Assembly: GCF_029626105.1 (NCBI RefSeq)
Contig: NZ_JARUBH010000009.1
Span: 930,001 to 994,000 of the forward strand
Source: Solwaraspora sp. WMMD792
Lineage (GTDB): Bacteria; Actinomycetota; Actinomycetes; Mycobacteriales; Micromonosporaceae
Direction: 5' to 3'
DNA: 64,000 bases
The notes under the pieces are model-generated. The model ran no database searches and was not told the origin of the DNA. It worked only from the letters and a program-made list of their open reading frames with translations. The first letter of the stretch is position 1; each line of letters opens with the position of its first letter. Shown here in pieces: positions 1-8,923 of this stretch. A program made the position numbers and the translations under genes.

Positions 1-339
1 CTGCGTCGACGGCTGGCGGACTTCTTTGCCGCGCACCGGATCGGCGACACCGACCAGTTCGATCTGACCGTGGCGATCTCCGAGGCGGCGGCCAACGCGA
101 TCGAGCACCCGGTCACCCCCGCGCAGCCGGACATCTGGCTGGAGGTCGGTATCGACGGGGACGACCTGGTCGCAAGCGTGCGGGACAGCGGCGGTTGGCG
201 GGAGGCCTCCGACACCGGGTTCCGAGGTCGGGGACTGGCGTTGATCGCCGCCCTGGCCGAACTGCGGATCGACCGGGACGGGCAGGGCAGCGAGGTTACG
301 TTGCGCCGTCGACTGGCTCCCCGACCGGATCCGGCCTGA
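1..339 (+). CDS. ATP-binding anti-sigma factor kinase (HATPase_c, RsbW/SpoIIAB type), 5'-truncated
   Basis: The frame is already open at the first base, so the N-terminus lies outside the window; 112 residues are visible. The fold is read from an N-box (SEAAANAIEH), a DSGGW segment matching the ATP-lid aspartate/glycine box, and a glycine-rich RGRGLALI lid. These are the marks of small GHKL serine kinases that bind and inhibit sigma factors and phosphorylate STAS antagonists. The neighbour on the opposite strand is such a STAS protein, and the two genes overlap at their 3' ends by 44 bases, so they probably form a partner-switching pair. The target sigma factor is not in view. Confidence 0.8.
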   Translation: MRRRLADFFAAHRIGDTDQFDLTVAISEAAANAIEHPVTPAQPDIWLEVGIDGDDLVASVRDSGGWREASDTGFRGRGLALIAALAELRIDRDGQGSEVTLRRRLAPRPDPA

Positions 340-682
340 CCATCCGGGCCGGGCTGCCGGCCCGGATCGCCTCGGCGGCCAGCCACGGCTGCCCGCCGAG
401 GCCGGAGATGTCCAAAACCCGGCGGACCTGCCGGGACGGCAGCACCGTCAGCGCCTGCGGGTAGCGGTCGGTGAGCTGGAGCAGCGCGTGGATGGCCGCC
501 GAATCGAAGAACGAGACCGTACGCAGATCGAGGGTCACCTTGCCGGCGTCCTCGTGGATCGCGGCCTGGTACATGTGCTCGGCGGTGGCCATGTCCACCT
601 CGCCGTTGACAGTGACGGTCAGGTGGTCACCGTCCAGGTCACTGGTGGCGGAGAAGAGCTGCTCCGGACCCTGCTGATCCAC
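296..682 (-). CDS. STAS-domain anti-sigma factor antagonist
   Basis: 128 residues from a GTG start at 682. The open frame extends further upstream, but that part has no family character and would make the protein unusually long. The body is a single STAS domain: a beta strand with NGEVDMATAE, the loop VSFFDSAAIHAL that carries the phosphorylatable serine of this family, then a helix and the closing ISGLGGQPW region. Such proteins bind an HATPase anti-sigma factor when unphosphorylated and free the sigma factor. It converges on the truncated kinase gene with a 44-base overlap and diverges from map. The start is uncertain because no clear ribosome site precedes it. Confidence 0.75.
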   Translation of the reverse strand: MDQQGPEQLFSATSDLDGDHLTVTVNGEVDMATAEHMYQAAIHEDAGKVTLDLRTVSFFDSAAIHALLQLTDRYPQALTVLPSRQVRRVLDISGLGGQPWLAAEAIRAGSPARMVRPDPVGEPVDGAT

Positions 683-798
683 GAACGTAAAGATGGCACA
701 ACTGTGCGGATCCAGCAAGATTCGGCGGTAAACGGTCGGTCGCTCAGCGTGTGGGTGGCGGCCCGGTCGCCGGCCGGTCGGGTCGGCACCGACGGCGC

Positions 799-810
799 TA
801 GGCTGGACGC
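799..810 (+). promoter_or_regulatory. Leaderless promoter of map (-10 box TAGGCT)
   Basis: TAGGCT at 799-804 lies exactly six bases before the ATG of map. There is no Shine-Dalgarno sequence. Transcription would start at or next to the A of the start codon. The same geometry occurs at ylxR, dapB, dapA and thyX in this window. Confidence 0.6.
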
Positions 811-1671
811 ATGACCTCCGTCCGCGCTCCGCTGACCCCTGGAAAGATCTCACCGTGGCGGCCGGTGCCGGCGCACATCACCCGGCCGGAGTACGTCGGT
901 CGCAAGCAGCCCGCACCCTGGCGCGGCTCGCACGTCCAGTCCCCGGACACCATCGAGCGGATGCGGGTGGCGGGTCGGCTCGCCGCCCGGGCCGTGCAGC
1001 TCGCCGGTGAGCACTGCAAACCGGGGGTCACCACCGACGAGATCGACGCGGTGGTGCACGACTTCCTCTGCGACAACGGCGCCTACCCGTCGACCCTGGG
1101 CTACAAGGGGTTCCCCAAATCCTGCTGCACCAGCCTCAACGAGGTCGTCTGCCACGGCATCCCCGACTCCACGGTGCTGGCCGACGGCGACATCGTCAAC
1201 GTCGACGTGACCGCCTACATCGGCGGGGTGCACGGCGACACCGACGCGACCTTCTGCGTCGGTGAGGTCTCGCAGGAGGCCCAACTGCTGGTCGAGCGGA
1301 CCCACGAGGCGATGATGCGGGGCATCCGGGCGGTGGCCCCGGGGCGGCAGATCAACGTGATCGGCCGGGTGATCGAGTCCTACGCCCGTCGGTTCGGCTA
1401 CGGTGTGGTACGCGACTTCACCGGCCACGGCATCGGTGAGGCGTTCCACAGCGGGCTGTACGTTCCGCACTACGACAGTCCACGGCCCACGGACGTGATG
1501 GAACCGGGAATGACGTTCACCGTCGAGCCGATGATCACGCTCGGCACGCACGAGTACGACATGTGGCGGGACGGCTGGACGGTGGTCACCAAGGACCGCC
1601 GGTGGACCGCCCAGTTCGAGCACACGATCGTGGTCACCGAGGACGGCTTCGAGATCCTCACCCTGCCCTGA
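811..1671 (+). CDS. map: Type I methionine aminopeptidase
   Basis: 286 residues. Removes the initiator methionine from nascent proteins in the cytosol. All five metal ligands of the pita-bread fold are present: D132 (NVDVTAY), D143 (HGDTD), H206 (TGHGIG), E239 (FTVEP) and E270 (QFEHT). The first 40 or so residues are the N-terminal extension with a proline-rich linker typical of actinobacterial MetAP1 enzymes. The ATG at 811 follows a leaderless-type promoter box. The last 14 bases overlap the convergent PadR gene. Monocistronic by its context, between a divergent STAS gene and the convergent regulator. Confidence 0.95.
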   Translation: MTSVRAPLTPGKISPWRPVPAHITRPEYVGRKQPAPWRGSHVQSPDTIERMRVAGRLAARAVQLAGEHCKPGVTTDEIDAVVHDFLCDNGAYPSTLGYKGFPKSCCTSLNEVVCHGIPDSTVLADGDIVNVDVTAYIGGVHGDTDATFCVGEVSQEAQLLVERTHEAMMRGIRAVAPGRQINVIGRVIESYARRFGYGVVRDFTGHGIGEAFHSGLYVPHYDSPRPTDVMEPGMTFTVEPMITLGTHEYDMWRDGWTVVTKDRRWTAQFEHTIVVTEDGFEILTLP

Positions 1672-2185
1672 CCGGACCGGGGCCCAGCAGACTGGTCTCA
1701 CAGTGGTCGAGCCAGCGGATCTCCGCCTCAGCCCGGAACAGCATCGCGTCGAGCACCAGTCGGCCGACGCGGTCGACGTCGGCCGACCTCGCTCTGGCGC
1801 GGGTCAGCTCCCGTACCGCGTCCAGGGTTGCCGCCCGTTGCGCCGCGACCACCCCGCGTACGTCCGCCCCTGGCGTGCTCAGCGCGAGGGCGATCTTCAC
1901 CGTCAGTTCGTCGCGGCCTTGGCCGACGCGGTCGACCGGGCTGCTGAACCAGGTGGCCAGCGCGTCCCGGCCGGCGGCGGTGATGGCGAACGGCCGCTGC
2001 CCGGCCGCGTTGCCCGCCAGCGCACGCACCAGCCCGTCGCGTCGCAGCCTGGCGAGCGTGGTGTACACCTGTCCGATGTTGAGCGGCCACGCCCCACCGG
2101 TGGTCTCCTCGAAGGCCGCTCGGAGCTGGTACCCGTGCATCGGGCCCCGGTCGAGCAGCGCGAGCAGTCCGTGGCGGATCGACAT
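1658..2185 (-). CDS. PadR-family transcriptional regulator
   Basis: 175 residues starting at MSIRHG. The N-terminal winged helix reads [21 protein letters not shown], then the recognition part [18 protein letters not shown], both diagnostic of PadR. Residues from about 95 form the helical dimerisation arm, and the length fits the longer (Vir-type) PadR subfamily. The open frame upstream of this methionine is rejected because the winged helix begins at residue 4. A palindrome, GTATGCATAC, sits ten bases before the start and could be its own operator. The regulated target is unknown; the next gene upstream on the same strand is a ferritin-like protein. Confidence 0.88.
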   Translation of the reverse strand: MSIRHGLLALLDRGPMHGYQLRAAFEETTGGAWPLNIGQVYTTLARLRRDGLVRALAGNAAGQRPFAITAAGRDALATWFSSPVDRVGQGRDELTVKIALALSTPGADVRGVVAAQRAATLDAVRELTRARARSADVDRVGRLVLDAMLFRAEAEIRWLDHCETSLLGPGPVRAG

Positions 2186-2194
2186 GCCAGCTGA

Positions 2195-2204
2195 GTATGC
2201 ATAC
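2195..2204. promoter_or_regulatory. Palindrome GTATGCATAC upstream of padR
   Basis: Perfect 10-base inverted repeat ten bases upstream of the PadR start. On the minus strand it overlaps a possible -10 (CATACT). PadR proteins often bind ATGC-containing palindromes in their own promoter, so autoregulation is a reasonable inference. Confidence 0.4.
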
Positions 2205-2245
2205 CGGGTAGGTGGGCGGCAACCGGGATCATGAATCGCGGTTCC

Positions 2246-2334
2246 GGTCACGCTTGCGCCGGGCCGGCCCGGCCAGGTCGCGCTTGCGCCGGGATGGACT
2301 GGCCAGGTCACGCTCAGCCGGGCCGGCCCGGCCA
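2246..2334. repeat. Three tandem copies of a ~30-base GC-rich unit
   Basis: Units at 2246-2275, 2276-2305 and 2306-2334, each starting GGTC[A/G]CGCT and ending GGCCA. The third unit contains the stop codon and last residues of the ferritin-like gene on the minus strand, so the repeats grew from that gene's 3' end. Confidence 0.8.
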
Positions 2335-2727
2335 GGTCGGCACAGCCGGTGTGACGCCGGCCGCCTGTCGCCAGCGGGTCGCGCGGACCGCGTACTCGAT
2401 CAGGACGGTGAGCGCTGCCTCGCGCTCCGTGCCCGAGGTGACCGGCAGTACCGCCCGCCAGACGGCCGCGACCCGCTCCTCCACCTCGGCGGCCAGCCGC
2501 ATGGCGCTGGTCGCGTCGGTGACCGGGAACGGCAGCTGATAGGCCGGGTCGACCGGCGGCGCGGCGGCACCGACCCGCAGGATCAGCTGGTCGCGCCGGT
2601 CCCGGTGGGCGGCCTCGGCGTCGTGTGCCCGGGCAGCGGCGTCGCCGTCGAGATGGACCCCGAGCACGCCGTAGGCGAAGATCGCCGCGTACTCGGCGGT
2701 GAGTGCCTGCTCCCATCCGTCAGCCAC
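2314..2727 (-). CDS. Ferritin-like domain protein (DUF4439 type)
   Basis: 137 residues from a GTG start. The sequence is a helical bundle beginning WEQALTAEYAAIFAYGVLG, with the spaced EAAHRDRRDQL and AEVEERVAAVWRAVL helices that mark DUF4439 ferritin-like proteins. No signal peptide is visible, so it is probably cytosolic. It lies 33 bases downstream of a DUF4439-like lipoprotein on the same strand, and the two are likely co-transcribed. This pair commonly sits next to rimP in actinomycetes. The last residues (PTWPGRPG) fall inside the tandem repeat. Biochemical role unknown; metal binding is not shown. Confidence 0.72.
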   Translation of the reverse strand: MADGWEQALTAEYAAIFAYGVLGVHLDGDAAARAHDAEAAHRDRRDQLILRVGAAAPPVDPAYQLPFPVTDATSAMRLAAEVEERVAAVWRAVLPVTSGTEREAALTVLIEYAVRATRWRQAAGVTPAVPTWPGRPG

Positions 2728-2760
2728 GGTCGGCGCTCCTTCTGATCCGGTGGTCCACGT

Positions 2761-3384
2761 TTATCGGAGCACCTCGAGGTGGCAGGCGCGGGCCGCGGCG
2801 ATCGAGCCCAGTAGTGCGGCCCGGTCGGCTGCGGCGGTGTGGCACGCCGCGGCGGCCTCGGCTGCGGCGGCCTCCTCTGCGGACCGCAACGCGGTGAGTG
2901 CGGCGGCCCGGTCGACTGGCGGGGCCGAGGTGCCGGTCCCCGGCGTGGCCGTGCCCGACGGTACGGCGGAGCCCGGGGCGCTGGGCTGGCCGCCCGGGTC
3001 GGCGGTCGTCGGGGCCGGTAGGGCGATCCCGGTCAGCCGGCTGAGCTCCTCGGCGTGCGTCCGGTGGGTGGCGACGACCGGGGCCAGCAGCGGGCCGAGC
3101 TCTGCTGTCGTGGTCATCGCGGCGTCGTACCGCGCCACCAGGTCCAGGGTGGCGGCGAGCAGTCCGGCGAGTGGATCCGGCTCCGGTTCGGGCTCCGGCT
3201 CACCGCCGAGCAGGCCGCATCCGGCCAGCCCGGCCGGGACGGCGACGGCGACCGCGGCACCGACGGCACCCCGGATCACTCCGCGTCGGCTGCAGTGGCC
3301 GGCCGGAGGAGTGGCCGGGTGCGCGGTGCTGCCGATCGCCCGCCGGCCTGGTTGGTTCGCGAACACCGGACCAGTCAACACCAT
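2761..3384 (-). CDS. Secreted lipoprotein with DUF4439-like helical domain
   Basis: 207 residues from ATG at 3384. After an N-terminal stretch of about 35 residues comes a twin-arginine-like SRRGVIRG, a hydrophobic alanine/valine segment, and a lipobox LAGC, so export and lipidation are likely. A short acidic/proline linker (PEPEPEPD) precedes helices containing THRTHAEEL, a low-complexity proline/threonine linker, and a final helix ending ARACHLEVLR. The pattern fits exported DUF4439 proteins. It diverges from rimP, with 272 bases between the starts. A GTG inside the RRGVIRG segment is an alternative start. Function unknown. Confidence 0.65.
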   Translation of the reverse strand: MVLTGPVFANQPGRRAIGSTAHPATPPAGHCSRRGVIRGAVGAAVAVAVPAGLAGCGLLGGEPEPEPEPDPLAGLLAATLDLVARYDAAMTTTAELGPLLAPVVATHRTHAEELSRLTGIALPAPTTADPGGQPSAPGSAVPSGTATPGTGTSAPPVDRAAALTALRSAEEAAAAEAAAACHTAAADRAALLGSIAAARACHLEVLR

Positions 3385-3656
3385 CGGCGCCGCAATCGGT
3401 CCGCGCCTCCCGGGGATCGGTCCGCGAGAGCCTATCCGGAAAGTCCTGCAGTAGCGACTCAGTGTGGTCGTCGCTGTCCCGATGGCTACCCGTGTCGGCT
3501 TGCGGTCGGGTGTCCGGTTTCCCTCGGTGCGCCGGGGGGTCGATCGCCTCGGCCGCGCGTTACGCTCTGCCCAGTCGCGTCGGAGTAACATCCGACGGCA
3601 CTGCTGGTGTCGCCTCGAGCGGCCAACGAAGAAGATAACGGTGGAAGGGTGCGGAG

Positions 3657-4304
3657 ATGACACAGCGTGACCGTGCCGGTGGCAGGTCACCCGGTTCCCG
3701 CGCCCGCCGGGCCGCTACCCCCCGGCCCCGTCCGGACGGCGCCCAACGGCCCCAGGTCGCAGCTGCGGCCCGGCGCGACCGGTTGCGGGCGATCGTCGAG
3801 CCGGTGGTCCGGGCGGCCGGCTTCGATCTGGAGGACGTCTCGGTCTCCCGGGTGGGTCGTCGACACCTGGTCCGGGTGATCGTCGACGCCGACGGCGGTG
3901 TCGGGCTCGACTCGGTGGCCGAGGTGTCCCGTGCGGTCTCGGCGGCCCTGGACGAGGCCGAGTCGGTGGCCGGTGCGGAGCTGATCGCCGGCGAGTACCA
4001 GCTCGAGGTCAGCTCGCCCGGCGTGGACCGGCCGCTGCGGTTGCCCCGGCACTGGCGCCGCAACGCCGGCCGGCTGGTGCGGGTGACCGCGGCGCAGCGC
4101 CAGGTGACCGGCCGGATCGTCACCGCCGACGACGAATCGGTGCAGTTGGACGTTGACGGTGGCGTCCAGCGGTGGCCCTACGACGACCTCGGCCCCGGGC
4201 GGGTCCAGGTGGAGTTCAACCGCCTCGACGAGGTCGTCGACGACGACCCGGCGGATGTCGACGACCCGTCCGACGACGACGAAGTGGAGGACGAGGAGAG
4301 GTGA
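3657..4304 (+). CDS. rimP: Ribosome maturation factor RimP
   Basis: 215 residues. Needed for assembly of the 30S subunit. After a basic tail of about 35 residues the RimP N-terminal domain reads [39 protein letters not shown], given here in parts: [19 protein letters not shown] and [14 protein letters not shown]. The family signature [14 protein letters not shown] follows near residue 120. The C-terminal SH3-like domain ends in a long acidic tail (DDDEVEDEE). The stop overlaps the GTG of nusA by four bases, so translation is coupled. The 272-base gap upstream holds the operon promoter region; no RNA gene was recognised there. Confidence 0.95.
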   Translation: MTQRDRAGGRSPGSRARRAATPRPRPDGAQRPQVAAAARRDRLRAIVEPVVRAAGFDLEDVSVSRVGRRHLVRVIVDADGGVGLDSVAEVSRAVSAALDEAESVAGAELIAGEYQLEVSSPGVDRPLRLPRHWRRNAGRLVRVTAAQRQVTGRIVTADDESVQLDVDGGVQRWPYDDLGPGRVQVEFNRLDEVVDDDPADVDDPSDDDEVEDEER

Positions 4305-5338
4305 ACATCGACCTCGCGGCGCTGCGCGCACTGGAGCGCGAGCGGGAGATCCCGTTCGACACGATTCTCGCGGCGATCGAGGCCGCGTTGCTGACCGCGT
4401 ACCGGCACACCGAGGGTGCGCAGACCCATGCCCGGGTCGAGATCGACCGGCGCAGCGGGATGGCGCTGGTCTACGCCCAGGATCTCGACGCCGAGGGCGC
4501 GGTGCTGCGCGAGTGGGACGACACACCGCATGATTTCGGGCGGATCGCCGCGATGACCGCCAAACAGGTGATTCTGCAGCGGTTGCGGGAAGCGACCGAC
4601 GAAGTTCACTTCGGGGAGTACGCCGGGCGCGACGGTGACCTCGTCACCGGAGTGATCCAGGCCCATGAGGCCCGTACCGAGAAGGGGATCGTCACCGTCG
4701 ACCTGGGCAAGTTGGAAGCGGTGCTGCCGGCCGCCGAGCAGGTGCCGGGTGAGACCTACCCGCACGGCCAGCGGATCCGGTGCGTGGTGGTGCACGTGGC
4801 CAAGGGATTCCGAGGGCCGCAGATCACCCTTTCCCGGTCCCACCCCAATCTGGTCAAGCGGCTGTTCGCGCTGGAGGTCCCGGAGATCGCCGACGGCACC
4901 GTGGAGATCGCGGCGATCGCCCGGGAAGCGGGCCATCGGACCAAGATCGCGGTACGGTCGACCGCTTCCGGGGTCAACGCCAAGGGTGCCTGTATCGGTC
5001 CGATGGGCCAGCGGGTGCGGGCGGTGATGAGCGAACTGCACGGCGAGAAGATCGACATCATCGACTGGTCCGACGACCCGGCCGCCTTCGTGGGCAACGC
5101 GCTGTCGCCGGCGAAGGCGTTGCGGGTCGAGGTGGTCGACGCGGCCACCCGTACCGCCCGGGTGACGGTGCCGGACTTCCAGCTCTCGCTGGCCATCGGC
5201 AGGGAAGGGCAGAATGCCCGGCTTGCTGCCCGACTGACCGGCTGGCGGATCGACATCCGGCCGGACACCGAGGCCGGTTCCGCCGGTCGGGATCCGGCCC
5301 CGGAACCGGGCGGCGCGGTCTCTGGCGCGTCGGGGTAG
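4301..5338 (+). CDS. nusA: Transcription termination/antitermination factor NusA
   Basis: 345 residues from a GTG at 4301, preceded by GAGGAGAG and overlapping the rimP stop (GTGA). Binds RNA polymerase and nascent RNA to control pausing, termination and rRNA antitermination. Residues 1-110 are the polymerase-binding domain ([20 protein letters not shown]), about 111-180 the S1 domain ([12 protein letters not shown]), about 200-260 KH1 with GPMGQRV, and about 285-325 KH2 with [18 protein letters not shown]. It lacks the acidic C-terminal repeats of E. coli NusA, as usual in Gram-positives. The stop codon TAG is part of a -10 box for ylxR. Confidence 0.96.
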   Translation: MNIDLAALRALEREREIPFDTILAAIEAALLTAYRHTEGAQTHARVEIDRRSGMALVYAQDLDAEGAVLREWDDTPHDFGRIAAMTAKQVILQRLREATDEVHFGEYAGRDGDLVTGVIQAHEARTEKGIVTVDLGKLEAVLPAAEQVPGETYPHGQRIRCVVVHVAKGFRGPQITLSRSHPNLVKRLFALEVPEIADGTVEIAAIAREAGHRTKIAVRSTASGVNAKGACIGPMGQRVRAVMSELHGEKIDIIDWSDDPAAFVGNALSPAKALRVEVVDAATRTARVTVPDFQLSLAIGREGQNARLAARLTGWRIDIRPDTEAGSAGRDPAPEPGGAVSGASG

Positions 5339-5347
5339 ACTTTTCTC
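5336..5347 (+). promoter_or_regulatory. Leaderless promoter of ylxR overlapping the nusA stop codon
   Basis: TAGACT at 5336-5341 begins with the TAG stop codon of nusA and lies six bases before the GTG of ylxR. The spacing equals that at map, dapA and dapB. It would allow ylxR-infB to be transcribed separately from rimP-nusA. Confidence 0.5.
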
Positions 5348-5680
5348 GTGGTACGACGTGCGTTGCCGGTGCGCACCTGTGTGGGCTGCCGACGACGTGC
5401 ACCGGTTCACGAGCTGCTACGGGTTGTCGTAGTTGGAGGCGAGGACGTGTCGCGCCTGCGACCTGATCCGATCCGTGGTCTGCCGGGGCGGGGTGCGCAC
5501 CTGCATCCCGATCCGGCATGTCTGGAGCTGGCGCAGCGGCGTCGCGCCTTCGGGCGGGCGCTGCGAGTGTCCGGTGTCGTCGACACCGGCGAGCTGGCCG
5601 AGTACATCAGCACGTCAACCGCTACGTCCGGTCATCCGGCCGGACGAGGGTCGCACAGCAAGGTAGGACGACCGACATGA
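5348..5680 (+). CDS. ylxR: YlxR (DUF448) RNA-binding protein
   Basis: 110 residues from a GTG. The DUF448 signature is complete: RTCVGCRRRAP near the start, ELLRVVV, then GRGAHLHPDPACLELAQRRRAFGRALR. The family sits between nusA and infB in most Gram-positives and has been linked to RNA binding and to RNase P activity; the exact role is not settled. The C-terminal 20 residues are low-complexity and probably disordered. No Shine-Dalgarno precedes the start, in line with the leaderless promoter box. Confidence 0.93.
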   Translation: MVRRALPVRTCVGCRRRAPVHELLRVVVVGGEDVSRLRPDPIRGLPGRGAHLHPDPACLELAQRRRAFGRALRVSGVVDTGELAEYISTSTATSGHPAGRGSHSKVGRPT

Positions 5681-5726
5681 GCACACGATGAAGTCCCAGC
5701 AATGAGCAGGCTTCTAGTGCACGAGT

Positions 5727-5758
5727 GAGGTCGCTGCGGGTGCTGCCCGCACGACCTC
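5727..5758 (+). promoter_or_regulatory. Stem-loop upstream of infB ribosome site
   Basis: GAGGTCG (5727-5733) pairs with CGACCTC (5752-5758), and GCGGG (5736-5740) with CCCGC (5746-5750), around a five-base loop TGCTG. It ends six bases before the GAGGAG ribosome site of infB. It may be an attenuator, a processing site, or a translational control element. Confidence 0.5.
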
Positions 5759-5773
5759 GGAGTGAGGAGTGCA

Positions 5774-8734
5774 GTGGCAGGCAAGGCCCGCGTACACGAG
5801 CTCGCCAAAGAGCTCGGGGTCGAAAGCAAGACCGTTCTCGCCAAGCTCAAGGAGATGGGCGAGTTCGTGAAATCCGCGTCGAGCACGGTGGAAGCACCCG
5901 TCGCCCGACGCCTCCGTGGTGCGTTCGCGGCGGCTTCCCAGTCGTCGCCGTCGGCACCGGCCCGACCGGCCGCGTCGCCGACGAACAGCACCGAGCCGAG
6001 AGTCTCCGCCAAACCGGCGCCACCGCGCCGGCCGGCGGCGCCGTCGTCGATGCGCCCCAAGGGCCCGGTGCCCGGTCCGCCGCCGTCGGCGGCCCCGGTG
6101 GCCAAGCCAGCGAGTGCGCACGACATCGAGGTGGCCGCCGCCGAGGCGCGGGCGGCAGCGCTCAAGGCCGAGCAGGAGGCCAACGTCAAGGCCGCCCAGC
6201 AGGCGGCGAAGCAGCGGGACACCGGCCGGCGGGAGCCCCCGGCGGACGGCGGTCCCCGACCCAAGCCCGGGCCGGGGTCGGTGCCGCCGCGTCCGGGTAG
6301 CCCGGCAGCCGGTCGCTCGGCCGGTGGTCGGCCGGCGACGCCCGGTGCGCCGTCGCCTGGGGCACCCGGCCGGCCGGGTGCCCGCCCGCCGGCGCGGGGC
6401 GGCAACAATCCGTTCGGCATCAGCCAGGGTGGCGGGCAACGACCCGCCGCCGGTGGCGGGCAGCGGCCCAACCCGGCGTCGATGCCCCCGCGGCCGAGTC
6501 CGGCGTCGATGCCCCCGCGGCCGAGTCCGGCCTCGATGCCGTCGCAACGCCCGGGTCGCCCGGGTGGTCCCGGTGGCGCCGGTCGTCCCGGCGGTCCCGG
6601 TGGCGGCGGCCGCGGCGGCGGTGGTGGCGGTTACCGTGGCGGTCCCGGTGGCGGCGGTGGCGGCGGCGGTTACCGTGGCGGTCCCGGTGGCGGCGGCGGT
6701 GGCGGCGGTTACCGTGGCGGTCCCGGTGGCGGCGGCGGCTTCCGTGGCGGTGCCCCTGCCGGTGGCGGCGGTCGGCCCGGTGGCGGCGGTCGTGGCCGTG
6801 GCGGCGGCACCGCGGGTGCCTTCGGCCGGCCGGGTGGCCGTCCGACCAGGGGCCGCAAGTCCAAGAAGCAGCGCAGACAGGAATTCGACAACCTCTCCGC
6901 GCCGACGATGAGTTCCGGTGCGCCGCGTGGCCAGGGCCAGACGGTCCGGCTGTCGCGTGGCGCGTCGCTGTCGGACTTCGCTGACAAGATCAACGCTAAT
7001 CCGGGGTCGCTGGTCCAGGAGATGTTCAACCTGGGCGAGATGGTCACCGCCACCCAGTCCTGCTCGGACGAGACGTTGCAGTTGCTGGGTGAGCACCTCG
7101 GGTTCAACGTACAGATCGTCAGCCCGGAGGATGAGGACCGCGAACTGCTCGCGCAGTTCAACATCGACCTCGACGCCGAGGTGGACTCCGACCGGCTGGT
7201 CACTCGCCCGCCGGTGGTGACCGTGATGGGTCACGTCGACCACGGTAAGACCAAGCTGCTCGACGCGATCCGGCAGACCAACCTGGTCGAGGGCGAGGCC
7301 GGCGGCATCACCCAGCACATCGGTGCCTACCAGGTGCACGTGCCGCACGACGGGGTGGACCGCGCGTTGACCTTCATCGACACCCCGGGTCACGAGGCGT
7401 TCACCGCCATGCGTGCCCGTGGTGCGCAGGTCACCGACATCGTGGTGCTGGTGGTCGCGGCCGACGACGGAGTCATGCCGCAGACCATCGAGGCGCTGAA
7501 CCACGCCAAGGCGGCCGACGTGCCGATCGTGGTCGCGGTCAACAAGATCGACAAGCCGGAGGCCAACCCGGACAAGGTTCGCCAGCAGTTGACCGAGTAC
7601 GGTCTGGTCGCCGAGGAGTACGGCGGCGAGACCATGTTCGTCAACGTGGCGGCCAAGCCCGGCACCGGCATCGATCAGTTGCTGGAGGCGGTGCTGCTGA
7701 CCGCCGACGCGGCGCTCGAGCTCACCGCTCCGGTCGACGGCCCGGCGCAGGGCATCGCGATCGAGGCGCACCTGGACAAGGGCCGGGGCGCGGTGGCGAC
7801 CGTACTGGTTCAGAAGGGCACCCTGCGTACCGGCGACTCGATCGTGGCGGGCGGCGCGCACGGCCGGGTCCGGGCCATGCTCGACGAGAACGGCAAGCAG
7901 GTCGCCGAGGCGGGTCCGGCCCGACCGGTGCTGGTGCTCGGCCTCACCGCGGTGCCCAGCGCCGGCGACACCTTCCTCGCCGCGCAGGACGACCGGACGG
8001 TGCGGCAGATCGCCGAGCAGCGGCAGGCCCGACGGCGGGCGGCGAGCTTCGCCAACTCGCGCGGCCGGGCCACCCTGGAGACGCTCATGGAGCAGATCAA
8101 GGAGGGCGAGAAGACCTCGCTCAACCTGATCCTCAAGGGCGATGTCTCCGGCTCGGTCGAGGCGTTGGAGGACGCGCTGTTCAAGCTCGACATCCCGGAC
8201 GAGGTCCAGCTGCGGATCCTGGACCGGGGTGTGGGTGCGATCACCGAGAGCAATGTGATGCTCGCGAGTGCGTCCGCCGAGGCGGCGACGATCATCGGCT
8301 TCAACGTCCGGGCCTCCAACAAGGTCCGGGAGATCGCCGACCGCGAAGGCGTGGAGATCCGGTACTACACCGTCATCTACCAGGCCATCGAGGAGATCGA
8401 CGCGGCGCTCAAGGGCCTGCTCAAGCCGGAGTTCGAGGAGGTCGAGCTGGGCAGCGCGGAGATCCGCGACGTGTTCCGTTCGTCCAAGATCGGCAACATC
8501 GCCGGCTGTATGGTCCGTTCGGGCATCATCCGACGCAACGCCAAGGCCCGGTTGCTGCGCGACGGCGCGGTGGTGGCGGACAACGTCACCATCAGCTCGC
8601 TCAAGCGCTTCAAGGACGACGCGACTGAGGTCCGGGAGGGCTTCGAATGCGGTCTGACCCTGGGGAACTACAACAACATCCAGGTGGGCGACATCATCGA
8701 GACCTTCGAGATGCGGGAGAAGGTACGTACCTGA
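5774..8734 (+). CDS. infB: Translation initiation factor IF-2
   Basis: 986 residues from GTG at 5774, four bases after GAGGAG; an in-frame GTG at 5762 would place the ribosome site inside the gene. GTPase that delivers fMet-tRNA to the 30S subunit. Residues 1-50 are the IF2_N helix domain ([19 protein letters not shown]). About 50-360 is a long disordered region with proline/alanine stretches and [11 protein letters not shown] repeats near 276-358. The GTPase domain follows: G1 GHVDHGKT near 485, G3 DTPGHEAF near 536, G4 NKID near 590. Domains II-IV complete the C-terminus. A nested hairpin terminator follows. Confidence 0.97.
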   Translation: MAGKARVHELAKELGVESKTVLAKLKEMGEFVKSASSTVEAPVARRLRGAFAAASQSSPSAPARPAASPTNSTEPRVSAKPAPPRRPAAPSSMRPKGPVPGPPPSAAPVAKPASAHDIEVAAAEARAAALKAEQEANVKAAQQAAKQRDTGRREPPADGGPRPKPGPGSVPPRPGSPAAGRSAGGRPATPGAPSPGAPGRPGARPPARGGNNPFGISQGGGQRPAAGGGQRPNPASMPPRPSPASMPPRPSPASMPSQRPGRPGGPGGAGRPGGPGGGGRGGGGGGYRGGPGGGGGGGGYRGGPGGGGGGGGYRGGPGGGGGFRGGAPAGGGGRPGGGGRGRGGGTAGAFGRPGGRPTRGRKSKKQRRQEFDNLSAPTMSSGAPRGQGQTVRLSRGASLSDFADKINANPGSLVQEMFNLGEMVTATQSCSDETLQLLGEHLGFNVQIVSPEDEDRELLAQFNIDLDAEVDSDRLVTRPPVVTVMGHVDHGKTKLLDAIRQTNLVEGEAGGITQHIGAYQVHVPHDGVDRALTFIDTPGHEAFTAMRARGAQVTDIVVLVVAADDGVMPQTIEALNHAKAADVPIVVAVNKIDKPEANPDKVRQQLTEYGLVAEEYGGETMFVNVAAKPGTGIDQLLEAVLLTADAALELTAPVDGPAQGIAIEAHLDKGRGAVATVLVQKGTLRTGDSIVAGGAHGRVRAMLDENGKQVAEAGPARPVLVLGLTAVPSAGDTFLAAQDDRTVRQIAEQRQARRRAASFANSRGRATLETLMEQIKEGEKTSLNLILKGDVSGSVEALEDALFKLDIPDEVQLRILDRGVGAITESNVMLASASAEAATIIGFNVRASNKVREIADREGVEIRYYTVIYQAIEEIDAALKGLLKPEFEEVELGSAEIRDVFRSSKIGNIAGCMVRSGIIRRNAKARLLRDGAVVADNVTISSLKRFKDDATEVREGFECGLTLGNYNNIQVGDIIETFEMREKVRT

Positions 8735-8759
8735 TCCGCGCGGCGTAGGGCTCGCAGTA

Positions 8760-8816
8760 CGCCGACAGGCGGTCCGCGACCGGTGCAGCTCACCGGTTGC
8801 CGGCCGCCTGTCGGCG
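8760..8816 (+). terminator. Nested hairpin terminator after infB
   Basis: CGCCGACAGGCGG (8760-8772) is the exact complement of CCGCCTGTCGGCG (8804-8816). Inside it, CCGGTG (8780-8785) pairs with CACCGG (8791-8796) over a five-base loop. No U-tract follows, as usual for actinomycete terminators. A second copy of the 3' arm lies at 8842-8854. Confidence 0.7.
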
Positions 8817-8865
8817 TCGGTGCCGCCCTGCCGGTCGGGTGCCGCCTGTCGGCGTCGGTGCCGCC
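8803..8865. repeat. Direct repeat of a 25-base unit between infB and the DUF503 gene
   Basis: The unit beginning GCCGCCTGTCGGCGTCGGTG occurs at 8803-8827 and 8841-8865. Each copy carries the 3' arm of the infB terminator hairpin. Confidence 0.8.
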
Positions 8866-8909
8866 GGCCGGTCGGCGTCGGGTGCCGGTTGAGTCCGCCG
8901 GTCACCGCG

Positions 8910-8915
8910 TATCCT
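8910..8915 (+). promoter_or_regulatory. -10 box TATCCT of the DUF503 gene
   Basis: TATCCT lies eight bases before the ATG, with no ribosome site, suggesting a leaderless or near-leaderless transcript that restarts transcription after the infB terminator. Confidence 0.5.
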
Positions 8916-8923
8916 TCGGGACG

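Noticed and set aside
3385-3656. Possible tRNA or other RNA gene in the gap before rimP
   Set aside because: No T-loop (GGTTCRA) or cloverleaf pairing was found; it is simply the promoter region of two divergent operons.
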